From NCBI GenBank assembly GCA_023053575.1, contig JAKZAP010000013.1, positions 20,897,716 through 20,961,715 of the forward strand: DNA of 64,000 nucleotides, given 5' to 3'. The position numbers and the translations under genes are program-made. Under the pieces are notes generated by a model that was not told the DNA's origin, searched no databases, and worked only from the letters and a program-made list of their open reading frames with translations. Shown one piece after another: positions 35,218 to 46,260 of the stretch. The DNA comes from Branchinecta lynchi. Lineage: Eukaryota; Arthropoda; Branchiopoda; Anostraca; Branchinectidae. Each line of letters starts with the position of its first letter. Within the stretch, counting starts at the first letter, position 1.

Positions 35218-35598
35218 TTAAAGGACCCCTCGCTCTATTTAATCTTCAACTAACAGTATTTTAAAATATATGAATACTTGAAAACTATGCTGTGCTTTCA
35301 ACAAAAAACACAGGGTTTTGGCTGTTTTAAGCCTTTTTCGAGACCGGTTGACTTAGTAGCGGAGACAGGGAGACAATTTACATAACCGGTTTTACTGATG
35401 GAAAAACTTCTCGCAGACAACCCTCGATAGCGTGGTACTCATTGAAGGGAGCAAAACACGGCAAGTGAGAAAATCAGTGTGGCTTTGTTAGAGGGGTTAG
35501 AATGTACCGTATGAAATTGGGGTGTCCGCTTTTAGAAATATATGGAGTGATTATGGAAATAGGTTACATTAGTATTATAGGTAAGACAGGTCCTTTAA
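35218..35598 (+). mobile_element. TTAA-flanked MITE, copy 2
   Basis: Starts TTAAAGGACCCCTCGC, ends AAGACAGGTCCTTTAA, so TTAA plus AGGACC inverted termini are perfect over 10 bp. About 80% like 20250-20619 by eye. Confidence 0.82.
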
Positions 35599-36626
35599 AC
35601 GGTCTTCTTTCTAACCAATTAGACTTATTTCAGTTCAGTGCTCCATGTAGACTAGTTCCTCAAAGTCCTCTATTTACTACACTTGTGTGACAAAGAATCA
35701 GTAAAATTAGAATCCATAAGGCAGTGAGCAGAAAATTAGCTTTCACTTTAAAGTCTAAAGTAAACAAAAATAGAAAAACGAGCTTTTCTTTTTTTTTCTT
35801 TTTCTAAGGTGGTGTGCTAGCGATAAACAAAATTTCGGATATTTTGGTTGCACTTCCGGCAAACTGTCCTCAGCGAAAAACAAAATTAAATCATAAAATC
35901 CACCAAAATAACAACAGGAAAACGAGGCGGAAACAACAAACAATAAATGACATCTAACTTCAAACCAGAAGAACGATGCGGATTGAACGACATGCATATA
36001 AAAGTAATGTAAAGAAAGATACAATGTGCATGATTCACGATTATATGTACAAATCTGTGATATTTACAGTTTACTTATTCGCCTGGGAAAGCGCAGAAGC
36101 TTTCACCCAGAAATTTGCCAAATCCGGAAATCCATCGGTAACTAACAAGCAGTGCAAATAAACTCTTCCACAGAAAGTCCGAAGTGTAAAGCTTCCACTT
36201 GTCGGGAAGCAAACTGCGGATTTTCAACTCATAAACTTGTGGCTCTATTCTACCACATCCGTGGACAAAGGCTTGTGATGAGACACGGGGGGATTTACAG
36301 AAACTAGTCTGCTTGGAAGTGCTGAACTGGATTTTGGTGAACATATTCGAAAACAGTCTGTAGACATGTATAGTCGAGAGAACAGACAAGGGAAGCATAA
36401 AATCGGTTTAATGGCAATCTTGGATGCAGAAAAAAGAGAAAAGAAAGAAGTCATGTTGTAATCCATGAAAATTTGATTATGTTAAAGCACAATTGTATCT
36501 AATTATGTTTGACGAGAGAACAAATATCCTTTTTTTTTAATACCGTAAGGAATGTTTTTGAAGAATAAAGACTGACTGACTAACATTTCTGTACTGAAAA
36601 CTTCGTTATTTTGTTAAACTCATGAC
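35599..36626. other. Intron, no gene recognised
   Basis: 36285-36330 resembles 12435-12480, so part is an unassigned dispersed repeat. An open minus frame (36075-36398) shows no known domain. Confidence 0.35.
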
Positions 36627-37220
36627 TTAAAGGACATGTTGTACCTGTAACGGCAATGCAGCCTACTTCCATAATCGCTCTACCCAAGGCCGTATCCATG
36701 GGGGGGGGGGGGCAACCCCCGAAAAACACACAAAAATTGTCATTTTTATAGGCTTTTCCCTCTGATCTGTGTATTTTTCGTACTTTTTTGTCCGACCCGC
36801 AGGCAACCCCCCCCCCCCCCGAAATGCACCCCTCCCCCCGGAATAAATTCCTGGATACGGGCCTGGCTCTACCCATTCTTAATCCCAGAGATCTGAATTT
36901 AATGCTGTACATTGTAATTCCCCTAACTGATTTTCGCGCTGTCCTTTTTCGCTATTTTCAATGCATATCTTGCTGTCGATGTATATATCTCGATATATTT
37001 CGATATATATGAGATATATATGTCGATATATATATCGCTGTCGTGAGCATATCTTGCTCCCTCCGACTTTCTAGAGAAGCTGACGCGCCACGTAGAACGG
37101 TTAGACCGTGTTTTCTGCTAGAAGTCAACGGACCTAGGAGGAAGGCTTAAAATTTGTAAAGTATTGAACTATTTTAGCATATTGGAACATAAATCGTAAA
37201 AAGTGCTACGGGTCCTTTAA
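36627..37220 (-). mobile_element. TTAA-flanked MITE, copy 3, reversed and interrupted
   Basis: TTAAAGGACATGTTG at the left, GGGTCCTTTAA at the right. Read in reverse it matches copies 1 and 2 at CCGTTGACTT and at GAGCGATTATGGAAGTAGG. It is interrupted by the element at 36685-36865. 36975-37035 is a GATATATAT-rich stretch. Confidence 0.65.
36685..36865. mobile_element. hAT-like MITE, 181 bp, nested in the TTAA MITE
   Basis: Left CAAGGCCGTATCC, right GGATACGGGCCTG, flanked by GCTCTACC on both sides (36677-36684 and 36866-36873). CA-starting inverted ends with an 8-bp duplication fit hAT. Interior has long G and C runs. Confidence 0.82.
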
Positions 37221-37297
37221 GAACTTGTGTACGGGGTATAGCCACATTGTAATACGACTGCTCTGTTCGTGGTAATCTTACTTTTTTCCTTTCGCAG

Positions 37298-37539
37298 GTT
37301 CTATAAGCAATTCTTCACTTTCGGCTTGTACTTCCTTATCTCCCTCCTTTGCTTCACCCTTCGACCTGCTCCACCACTCAATACTTACAGCACGACAACT
37401 GTCGCTCCGGTGAGAAATGCGACCGGAATAAACCGGACAGCCACAAAAATCCGGATTGACGGAACAAGCCCCCTGCCCTCTTGGACAACTTTGGACAACG
37501 TGATTAGCACTACAGACCCACCGAACGTTGCGTCGAGCA
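37298..37539 (+). CDS. iav: TRPV channel (Inactive/OSM-9 type), S1 and first extracellular loop
   Basis: Sixth visible exon, 242 bp. The first G completes arginine: FVKAR then [20 protein letters not shown] and [20 protein letters not shown] is the S1 membrane helix, and CFTLRP just after it is typical of invertebrate TRPV. The remaining ~57 residues are Thr/Ser/Pro-rich and extracellular, with an N-glycosylation sequon in VRNATGI. Acceptor TTTCGCAG, donor AGCA|GTAAG at 37540, outgoing phase 1. The reading frame stays open past the donor for only a few codons. Confidence 0.93.
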
Positions 37540-38600
37540 GTAAGAAAGTTTTACTATTTTTTATAGTGGAATAGTTTTATTAGAAACACAAGCTATAATT
37601 TATCAATAGCACAGCAAAAGCAAATAATCCGTCAACAACTTTAATATCATAAAAAATTAAAAAATACCAACTAGCTGTTAGCTAGAATTGTTAAACATAG
37701 GAAATATTTAAAAAACACTACAACAGATTAACAAATATCCGAACGAGAAATAACCAGAAATATATATTGGAACAAAGCTGTCTAAAATTGGACTGGTGAA
37801 TCGGCAGGATGTGGTAAACCACGATAGCTAGTGTTCCTTTCTGACCGACTCTCGGACGACGGGACGGGAAGGAGAATTAGAAGGCTCACCTGGCGACAAC
37901 ACACCATCTTTGCTCCAAATTCTTTTGAGAGGGTAGTTCTTCGGTCAGTTTTAGGACGCACTGCTTGGTTGGTATTTTTGCTACTGGCTTGAAGATGTAT
38001 AAGGATAGGATACTTATTTTATTAATAAACACAATTTAACTCTTCTGTATTTACATCTACTGCACTAATGGAAAAACCTACGTTTTTGGTGGCGTGCAGT
38101 AGTAAAGGTTAACCATTTTCTAAACACACCAACAAACAACATAATAAATAACTAATAAAGAAAGAACAAAAGAAAAGAACAGACCCCCCCCCCCCCCAAA
38201 AAAAAAGTGATACTCGAAAAGACTGTAGCCTTTGCGACGTCTAAATCAGCCCCATCCAAGTCGCGACTACAAACCGGATTCCAGAGCGTGTTCCAGCTTT
38301 CTAACAATAGTACTATTAGTTACTACTTTCGTTCCAACCTAGTGAAAAATTACTACGCTGACCGTTCCAACCTTCTCGAAATGGTAACTAATAGTAAATG
38401 TTTTGCTTAACATGCTCGGGAGAGTAGTAAGCGTGGTAACTACTCATCTCTATATCGTGATTGGTCGGATTCACCCGTGGCATGATATTCTGCTGGAAAA
38501 TAGAAACATCGTTCCAGCCGTAATGGCAAAAAGCCAGAATTCGTGACGTCATGCGTAGTAACTATGGTAAGTAGGGTGGAACACGCTCTCAGTAATAGCG
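37540..38600 (+). other. Start of the 25-kb intron, no gene recognised
   Basis: AT-rich intron with a C-run at about 38184. A short open frame at 38207-38410 is unassigned. Nothing coding recognised. Confidence 0.4.
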
Positions 38601-38860
38601 TCACAGTATCTATCCCTTTGACTTCATGATAGTCCGAATGGGCCTGTTAGGGCATTTGGAATAAATGCTTACTTTAAAGTAACCACTAAAGTAAAGTAAC
38701 ATTAAGCTATTGTTTAAGTTAAGTTAAAGTAGTTTGTGGTAACCGCCCAGTGCCAGTGCATTTATTTCTTCTCATGGGCAGTTACCTATCATGATGGGTT
38801 ATTATGTAATTTAGCAATAAAATAATCTAATCTAATCTAAATACTTCTGCCAAAAAAGGA
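38600..38860 (+). mobile_element. Probable LINE/SINE 3' end with (CTAAT)n tail
   Basis: Ends GATGGGTTATTATGTAATTT, AGCAATAAAATAATCTAATC then TAATCTAAA. An AATAAA plus pentanucleotide tail fits the other LINE 3' ends here. Confidence 0.5.
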
Positions 38861-39014
38861 ACTCAGAAAGAGAAGAAACAAAAAGAAATTGGAAAACCAT
38901 GCAGACGTCTCATAATCATTCAAACAAAATAACAAATGGAATAAAATGTATCTCTACGACAGTCTCTCAAAAATGTTTCCTTAACAGAGGGCATTGGACT
39001 GGGCCTTCGGCTTA

Positions 39015-39515
39015 CCGACTTACCGCATTCTGTATCTCATCAGATTTCGAATTCCAAATCGCGTAGGATCTAGATGCTTTATTACAAAGACTGAGCGTAT
39101 AGTCTTGTATCTTGCGTATAGTATCTTGTATTATACTAGTGATTAATTTATTTGAAATAATGCAAACAAATAATTGTTACCTACTTACCGCATTCTGGAT
39201 CTCATCAGATTTCGAATCCCAACCCAAGTAGGATCCATAGGATTTATTACCAAGCCTGAGCATATGTCTCCCGCTTGATTTACCAACAGTTCCGTATCTC
39301 TTGCTTTATACTAGTGTTTAAACTTATTTATTTTGAATAATACAGAAAAAAGTTTTTACCGCATTCTGGATCTCATCAGAAATCGAATTCCAAACCGCGT
39401 AGGATCCATATCCTTTGTTACTAAGCCTGAGCATACGTTTCCCGCTTGACTTACCGACAGTTCCGCATTTCTTGTATTATACTAGTGATTAAACATTTAT
39501 TTTAAATAATGCAGC
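39015..39515 (+). repeat. Three tandem units of about 168 bp
   Basis: TTACCGCATTCTGGATCTCA (39020, 39185, 39356) with TCAGATTTCGAAT, GTAGGATCCATA and TTATACTAGTG recurs three times; periods 165 and 171. Confidence 0.75.
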
Positions 39516-39639
39516 ACTTGTGGACCAAGTCCTTTCAGACACTGGTATTACATTCGGTAATTGGTAATTTCCCAAGTTGAAAATAATGAATTTATGAAAC
39601 GTGGATTGAGTACTTACAACACCCCTTTATGGTACTTAC

Positions 39640-40105
39640 GGGTAAAGTCTTGCTCAGCCAATTGCGTTTTTGGGATCCCAAAACATAAGTGGCAGAATAC
39701 CTATGACATCGCAGAAGTTGTCCGTCTGTCCGTCTGTACGCACTATAACTCTCGAAGGGGATGAGAAATGTTGATGAAACTTGGTGTGAGGATTCTTTGG
39801 GTCAAGAGTAAGGTTGAGTTCGTACATGGTTTCTGTAACCCTACATTTCATGGGTGGGGGTTTAAATTAAAAGTCATATGAAATATTTTTGAACAGATAA
39901 TGTGATAGTCGATTATGGGTTAAGAAGACATGCTGAACCATTTTGTCATCTGACAAGTATATCGCCCGGAATCCGGCCAGAACCGGAAAGCTTGTAAAAG
40001 TTAAAGTTTGATTTGAAGTTGATTAGATGTTCGATTTAGGGGTAGGAAAACATGCTGATCACTTATGTGAAAAGTAACTTGCACCCGGACAACTTATATT
40101 TGACC
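39640..40105 (-). mobile_element. GGGATCCC-family element, partial reverse copy
   Basis: Reverse homologue of 44331-45311: GGGATCCCAAAACATAAGTG, a GTCCGTCTGTCCGTCTG run, ATAACTCTCGAAGGGGATG, ATGAAACTTGG, and then CCGGAATCCGGCCAGAACCG. The distal end is not found. Confidence 0.65.
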
Positions 40106-40117
40106 GTACAAAACGGA

Positions 40118-40190
40118 TAAGTCAGCTACATTTTATTATAGCTATATTTCGGCCCTTCTTGGCAAGGGTCCTCTTCAGGCTCAAGCTGGA
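40118..40190 (+). repeat. Short dispersed repeat, copy 3
   Basis: AACGGATAAGTCAGCTACAT then ATAGCTATATTTCGGCCCTT and CTTGGCAAGGGTCCTCTTCA. Homologous to 10195-10270. It sits just left of the assembly gap. Confidence 0.65.
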
Positions 40191-40254
40191 AAATGAACCT
40201 GTGGAAAAACAGTTAAAGATTCTTCCTTCAATATCTGATTTAGGGAGATTCTTC

Positions 40255-40354
40255 NNNNNNNNNNNNNNNNNNNNNNNNNNNNNNNNNNNNNNNNNNNNNN
40301 NNNNNNNNNNNNNNNNNNNNNNNNNNNNNNNNNNNNNNNNNNNNNNNNNNNNNN
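40255..40354. other. Assembly gap, 100 N
   Basis: Exactly 100 N, the standard placeholder for a gap of unknown size, so distances across it are not reliable. Confidence 0.99.
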
Positions 40355-41104
40355 GTTACGAAGAAGTGTTTGGTTAGTGCATTTCGGATTTACCGACGAG
40401 AATATTCCAGTCAAAAAGTCTCGCACTGACAAATAGTTCAAAAGTGCTGAATTTAACGACAAGATTTTTATCCATTCCTGATGTAAACAGACCGAAAAAG
40501 AGAGCCCCATTTTACCGACAAGACCTTTCCCGGTCATTGTGTCGAAAAATGAAAAACAACAGATATCAGGAAATGAAATGAGGAAAGTGTTTGTCAGAGC
40601 CCTTACCGGTACCGAAAATCGAATCCACGCATTGTCTCCGCGCCGAGAAGCACTGCCAATTTTCCAACAAGAAGGTTCCTGGCTTACCGACAGAGATTTA
40701 TCGGTATCAGAAACAGAATGCTAAAGCGTGCCGTACCGACAAACGCTGCCTTTTCCCAACAGGAAGTTTCCCTGTTTTGCTGACAGAGCCTTTCGTCCCC
40801 CCCCCCCCCCAGTTTCGCCACTGGATAGCGTTCTCGTACATGGTTATGAGTTGTTCTGCTTAGGCCATATCAGAAAGATTGTTCTTAAATCCCACTGGGT
40901 GTGTTAGATCAGGTTTCTGAAAAATTTTCACATGACAGATACTGGGACACGTGACTTACAGGAAAGAATTGGGCAACCCTTTTTATGTTTGGGCCTGTGT
41001 TCAACAGTGAGAAAGTATAAGACAATAAGGATACAAGGCAAACAAATACAAATTAACAGGAATATGGACAATGGACCCAATAGCCTAAACTCAACATTAA
41101 ACTA
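40355..41104. other. Intron, degenerate repeats
   Basis: TTACCGACAAGA-type words recur at about 40390, 40515, 40690 and 40735, suggesting a decayed tandem repeat. A run of 15 C at about 40798. No exon. Confidence 0.45.
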
Positions 41105-41268
41105 CACTGTACAAAAATCATGCAGTATTTGCTACTGGGATTAATCTTGTCTCTAAAAAGATAATCTTATCTCTAATTCGTATTAATTTTATCTCAGTGG
41201 AGATAACATGAATTCCAGTAGAAATACTGCAGTTAACTTTAATCCTTACTCTGAGAAACTTTTTAGTG
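41105..41268. mobile_element. Palindromic MITE, single core, TA-flanked
   Basis: TA then CACTGTACAAAAATCATGCA at the left; AAACTTTTTAGTG then TA at the right. Core starts GCAGTATTTGCTACTGGGAT and ends CCAGTAGAAATACTGC. TA duplication and CACTG ends suggest a Tc1/mariner-type helper. Confidence 0.78.
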
Positions 41269-41459
41269 TAGGTAGGTAAAATTTACAGTTTAAGAAAGTT
41301 ATTGAAGAGTCATCCAAGGACGATCTAGAGTCTGCTGATCAGAAACTGGCTACGTACTGGGCCAGACAGTAGCAGAAGCAAATACATTACATACTTGTTA
41401 TAAATAATATACAAGACTTTCTTCTCGGACAAATGCATTTTGTTCGACAACCAGGCTAG

Positions 41460-43589
41460 CAATAAGGGGAACCGTCTTTTCGCCCATCCGTCATAATGCC
41501 TCAAAAATACGTCACATTCCCCACTTTTTCCGACAGTTCGCCTAACCGTCACAAGACCCAAATATCCGTCGATTCGTCCACCCGCTGATTCGCCCACCCG
41601 CTGATTCACCCACCCGTCGATTCACCCGCCCGTCGATTCGACTACCCGTCGATTCGCCCAACCTCGTTTTTTGAAGCATGGATTCACCACTGATTAAAGC
41701 TTTGTTCTAAGGCCAAGTATCAGGCTGACGAATTAACACACTTATTTTCGTGCCCTTGAAAAACGGTAAGTAATGTCTTGTAAAAGTTTGATCAGAATCG
41801 ATTTGAGTGCCGAGGTAGGGGCACGAAAACCATAAACAAACAAAGTATCATATCAAAGACATTTTTTCGGGTGGTTTCCAAAATCAGCACGATCGTTTTG
41901 CCCACTCTCACAATGCCCACGAGTACACGACTCAAAATGCCATAATTCAGGGTGTAGACCCTGAAATCAAAATCGTCAAAAACGTCAACGGTCCAAAATT
42001 CCGACAGTTTAAAATGCACTCATGGAAGGCTAAAATCGTCCTTGTTCAAAGTGCCGACGACTAACTGTCGGTAGGAGGGTCAAAATGATCTGGGACAACG
42101 GACAGCGAGATTAAAAGGGACAGGATTACTACGAAAAATTGTGAAGAGATTATTTTATAGTTCATCAAACTAGAATGATTTGCGTGAAAGTACGAAGAAA
42201 TGGGGATCTAAACCTTGCACCCTGAAGTAAGAATTATTAAAAATAACATTTTGAAATCGCTGTTTATTTTCAGAACTCGAAATTACATTGTAATTGAACA
42301 GTTTCAATGCACGATTATCGCCATCCTGATACTCGGTCCGTTCCTTTCGTTTCACATTCATCACTAGCTCCGTTACCATGACCTGAACACATCAAACTGT
42401 ACAATCGTGGGCATTGTGAACCGTGGGCAATATGAGTCGTAGGCATTTTGAATCGTGGACATTTTGAATACTGAGCATTTTGATCGTGGGCATTGTGATC
42501 GTCATTATGAGTTTTTCGTGCTAGACCGATTCAGCTAAACTCAGGCACAACCCGGAACAACTGGAATAACAAAAGAAATCCGTTAAAAACTTGAGTGATA
42601 AAGTTGACATATAATTGTCGTTGGCCTGCTGTTAAGTAGAAGCTTGTAAAGTTACCGACTAATTAGTACAATTGTTTTCCGATTCATCCGACAAGGGTCA
42701 TGTATAAGGAAGCATAACATGGATCAGTATATCCCTTGAGCTTCAGTGTTCCAGCTGCAATAGTTTCATAAATAATCTCCTCTGGTTCCCCTCGGAACCT
42801 TTGGTATTCCTGCCGACCAAAGGTTTCGCCGACATTGGGTCACGTCTGCCGAACAAAAGTATTAGGGGAGCACCAATCAAAATTTACTCTATTGAGAATT
42901 GAATGATCGTGGGGCATTATAATTTCCTTTAACCGACCAAATAACGCCAATATGTAGCCTACCGCTTTCGCTACATGTTGTACGTAAAAATATGGTAGCT
43001 CATTCCTATTTTACTCTTGCATTCATCCTCCATTTCCTCTTTCTTATCAGCACTGAGGTCTTATATCATGCTTCTCATCATTCTGGCTCAAGCTGTACCG
43101 ACTAGTTTTTACCCTTCTTTACGTCGGACGGTATCGTATCCATTTTAATTACTCCCCTGTGACTAGTCGCTTTCGTCTACCGCGTTCAATCAAAAGAGCC
43201 GCGCTGGATCAAACGTCAGTTTTGAAAATTGGGCGAACCGACGGATATTTTGGGTCTCGTGGCGGGTAGGCGAACTTACGGAAACAGTGGGGCTTGTGAC
43301 AGATTTTTTGGGCGAATCGACGATCTTTTGGATCTTGTGACGGGTAGCGGAACTGTCGGGAAAAGTGGGAGTTGTGGCGGATTTGTTGGGTCTTATGACG
43401 GGTGAGCGAATCGACGGATCATGGATTTGTGTTAATCGACGCTCAAGCAACAGGGCGTTGGTTGAATCGACGTTGGGCGAATCGACGGGTAGGTGAATCG
43501 ACGGTAGGATGAATCGACAGATTTTTGGATTGGGCGTATTGACGGTTGGGTGAATCGACGGATGGGGGTAGTGACGGCGACCCAGCAAT
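41460..43589. mobile_element. Foldback element 1, arms of ~15-bp tandem repeats
   Basis: Left arm (41460-41670) has CCGTCGATTCGCCCAC-type units about every 15 bp; the right arm (43200-43589) has the complement (GGGCGAATCGACGG). Farther in, AATGCCCACGA words at 41885-41945 are inverted as TCGTGGGCATTTTGAA at 42400-42500. The centre is about 42070-42395. A 13-bp direct repeat ACAACCAGGCTAG flanks both sides (41447-41459, 43590-43602). Between arms are ordinary AT-rich stretches with no ORF of note. Confidence 0.8.
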
Positions 43590-44330
43590 ACAACCAGGCT
43601 AGAATAGGATGGCTAAATAAAATAATAAAATCAAACAAATTTATTTGATTACTTCTCCTTCTCCCGACTGTTATTTTGAACAATCTATCAGTGAGGTAAA
43701 GAAATCAGATAGAGACGTCATTTTTTTTTAATGCTATCCCCCAGTGTAAGAGGCGGATTTTCTTTCAGCACCTCTCTTGATATGACTACACCATGGTTTT
43801 ATTTTTTGTTTGTTTGTTTTTGGTTTGATTATTTTTTTTTCCTTTTAGTCAAATAAAAAGAGAAGATAACCAACTTGATATCAGTGAACTGATAAATATT
43901 AAAAAAAAACTCGTTTTCATATATTAAAAATTCTTCTTCCAACCACTTGTTAGAACCATCTAACAGCACGGTATAACCGTCTTAAGAGCTCCTTGTATTT
44001 TCGAACCATCATTGTCCATAATCTTTTTAATTATTGCTTGGATTCCTTTGCTAGTTGGAACAGTAGAGGTAGGTCATCCTTGTTTGAACACTTTTCTAAA
44101 CTTGTCCTTATCTTGGTTTTGTTTCTTGCTTTTCAAGCAGTCAAATAAAATGGTAAAGTAACACACTTGATGTCAGTGAATAGTTAAAAAAATTTCTTGC
44201 TAGAAATGATCTGAACAGCTTTAGAACCAAGCCATTTCATATACCCAATAACAAAACATTTATTAAAAAAAACTAATTTGTAATCATCAGACTTTAAAAG
44301 CTTTAAATGTAACAAGATCAAAGTTTTCGA
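43590..44330. other. Intron, no gene recognised
   Basis: Two related segments with GTCAAATAAAA and ACTTGATATCAGTGAA (about 43850 and 44145) form a diverged 290-bp duplication. Confidence 0.45.
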
Positions 44331-45311
44331 TGGGATCCCAAAAGTTCAAATTTGATCCAGACAATTGGGTCTTGTCTTCGCCAGATCCAGTCTTCGCCAG
44401 ACTCATTGAACACTTTACTATTAAAATTTAGAAACAGATTAAGACGAAATAGCTGGCATATGAGAAAACCAAGTTCAGATATGGATTCAGCATGTGCGTT
44501 TACCCCTTTAAGTCATATCTGTTTTGACGAAGCAGATCGAAAATTCCTTCCTTACTTCTGCCAATTTTCCGTTTTCGGCGGAATTCCGGAACTGCTTACC
44601 AAGCGAAAAAATAAAGCTCAAAAACGAGTTCAGCATGTCTCCTTACCCTACCTCCATCTTCTAATCAACTTCAAATTAAGCTTTTACTTTTAACAAATTT
44701 TCCGGTTTCAGCCGGATTCCGAGCGATCTATACGTCCGGTGAGAAAATGATTGTCAAATGCGAATTCAGCATGCCTACTTACCCCAAGTAGAATTTCTTC
44801 TCAAATTTAAATAAAACTTTTACTTTAAACAAATTCTCCGGTTTTGGCCGGATTCCGGCCAAACTGATTGTCCGGCGAATAATTTTTAGATTCGGACTCA
44901 GCATGTTTCCTTGCCCCCAAATCGAACCTCCAATCAACTTCATATTAAACTTTTACTTTTCACAAATTTTCCCGTTTTCGCCGGATTCCGGGTGAACTAT
45001 TTGTCCGGCGAGAAAACAAATTTCATATTCGGATTCAGCATGCCTCCTTACCCCTAATTCGACTATTTCATTAGCTTATAAAAATATTTGTTTGTTCCCC
45101 TTAATTTCAAACCCCTCCCCCACCCCCAAATATAGAGCTTCATAGCCCATCTTCGAACTTGACCTAAAAAGTCCTCATGCCAAGTTTGATCAAAATATCT
45201 CAACCCCTTCGAGAGTTATCGTGCTAACAGACGGACGGACAAACAGACGGACAAACAGACGGACAACTTTGTGATATCATAGGTATCCCTCCACTTACGT
45301 TTTGGGATCCC
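44331..45311 (+). mobile_element. GGGATCCC-terminated element, about 980 bp, with internal 136-bp tandem units
   Basis: Starts TGGGATCCCAAAA and ends TTTTGGGATCCC, a palindromic inverted terminus. Units starting near TTTTCCGGTTTCAGCCGGAT (about 44698, 44834, 44970) recur three to four times with AGCATGCCTCCTTACCCC. The right part has ACGGACGGACAAACAGACGG. No ORF of note. Confidence 0.7.
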
Positions 45312-46260
45312 TAAAAAAACAAATCCAAAGTATTATTGAAGATTTTGCCCGAATACTTGAGTTCCAACAATGGTCTGCCGGCCTGTCCGACCCTTTAAAC
45401 CTCTTTTCCATTAGCAAGGTAATAACAAGTGCAATAAACCAAATCGTACCAGCCAAATACCCCCTTTGTCTTCATTAAGAACAGCACATCTTCCCTTTGT
45501 CTTCATTAAGAACAGCACATCTTCGATCACTGACAGAACAGTCCAGTTTCCAACTGTTAATTACAGATTAAACTACATCGCGTTGTCTTATTTGCTGCTA
45601 TTACACCAAAATCATCACCCATTGCTACATCTCCCCAAATATACAAGAGTCGGACTTAAGACCTGTCATAGACGAACTTAACTCATGGGAAATCTGGGCC
45701 CAGCTGCCCATGAACAGGAGGAGCGGGGGGGGGGGGAAGGGCGGGACCCATCAAATGCGTATTTACACCTCTTTTATCTCAAGTATACCAGCTTAGAGTT
45801 TGATTCCCGTCACAGGTCAAAAACTTGTGCAATTTGGGCCCACTTGCCCATTAACGGGGAGGACTAGGGTAGTTCAACTCCACATATATAAGTTTCACCT
45901 CAATACCTGTTGATTCCTGTCACGGGTAACAACTTTACTCAATCTGGGCCCAGTTGTCCATGAATGAGGTGGGCGGGGGAGATGCAACTTTAAAAGCCAT
46001 TTCCCAGCATTACGATCTATATGTACAAGGAATTTCATCGTCCTATGTCCCGTTCTGGTCACATTATGAACATTATTCACTGGATAATCTGGGCCAAATT
46101 GACCCTGAACACGGTTGGGGAGGGGGGTGGGAACCCCAGAAGGCACAACTAGACCCCAATACCCACTAGTGTCCCAAATTTCAACTTGATATTTGCACTG
46201 GTTCACGAGTTATGAGCTCCACAAAATACAGTGAAAACCAAAATCGAAAGCTGCTACAGC
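45312..46260 (+). repeat. Diverged tandem array, 110-146-bp units
   Basis: AATCTGGGCCCAGCTGCCCA and variants at about 45690, 45831, 45940 and 46086, each followed by a G-run. The 5' end also has a 35-bp direct repeat (CCCTTTGTCTTCATTAAGAA at about 45460 and 45493). Confidence 0.65.

Noticed and set aside
36975..37045. GATATATAT-rich stretch as a regulatory site
   Set aside because: Simple-sequence composition inside a MITE; nothing supports a regulatory role.
41792..42379. Small frames between the arms of foldback element 1 as a transposase
   Set aside because: They are short and carry no catalytic motif.
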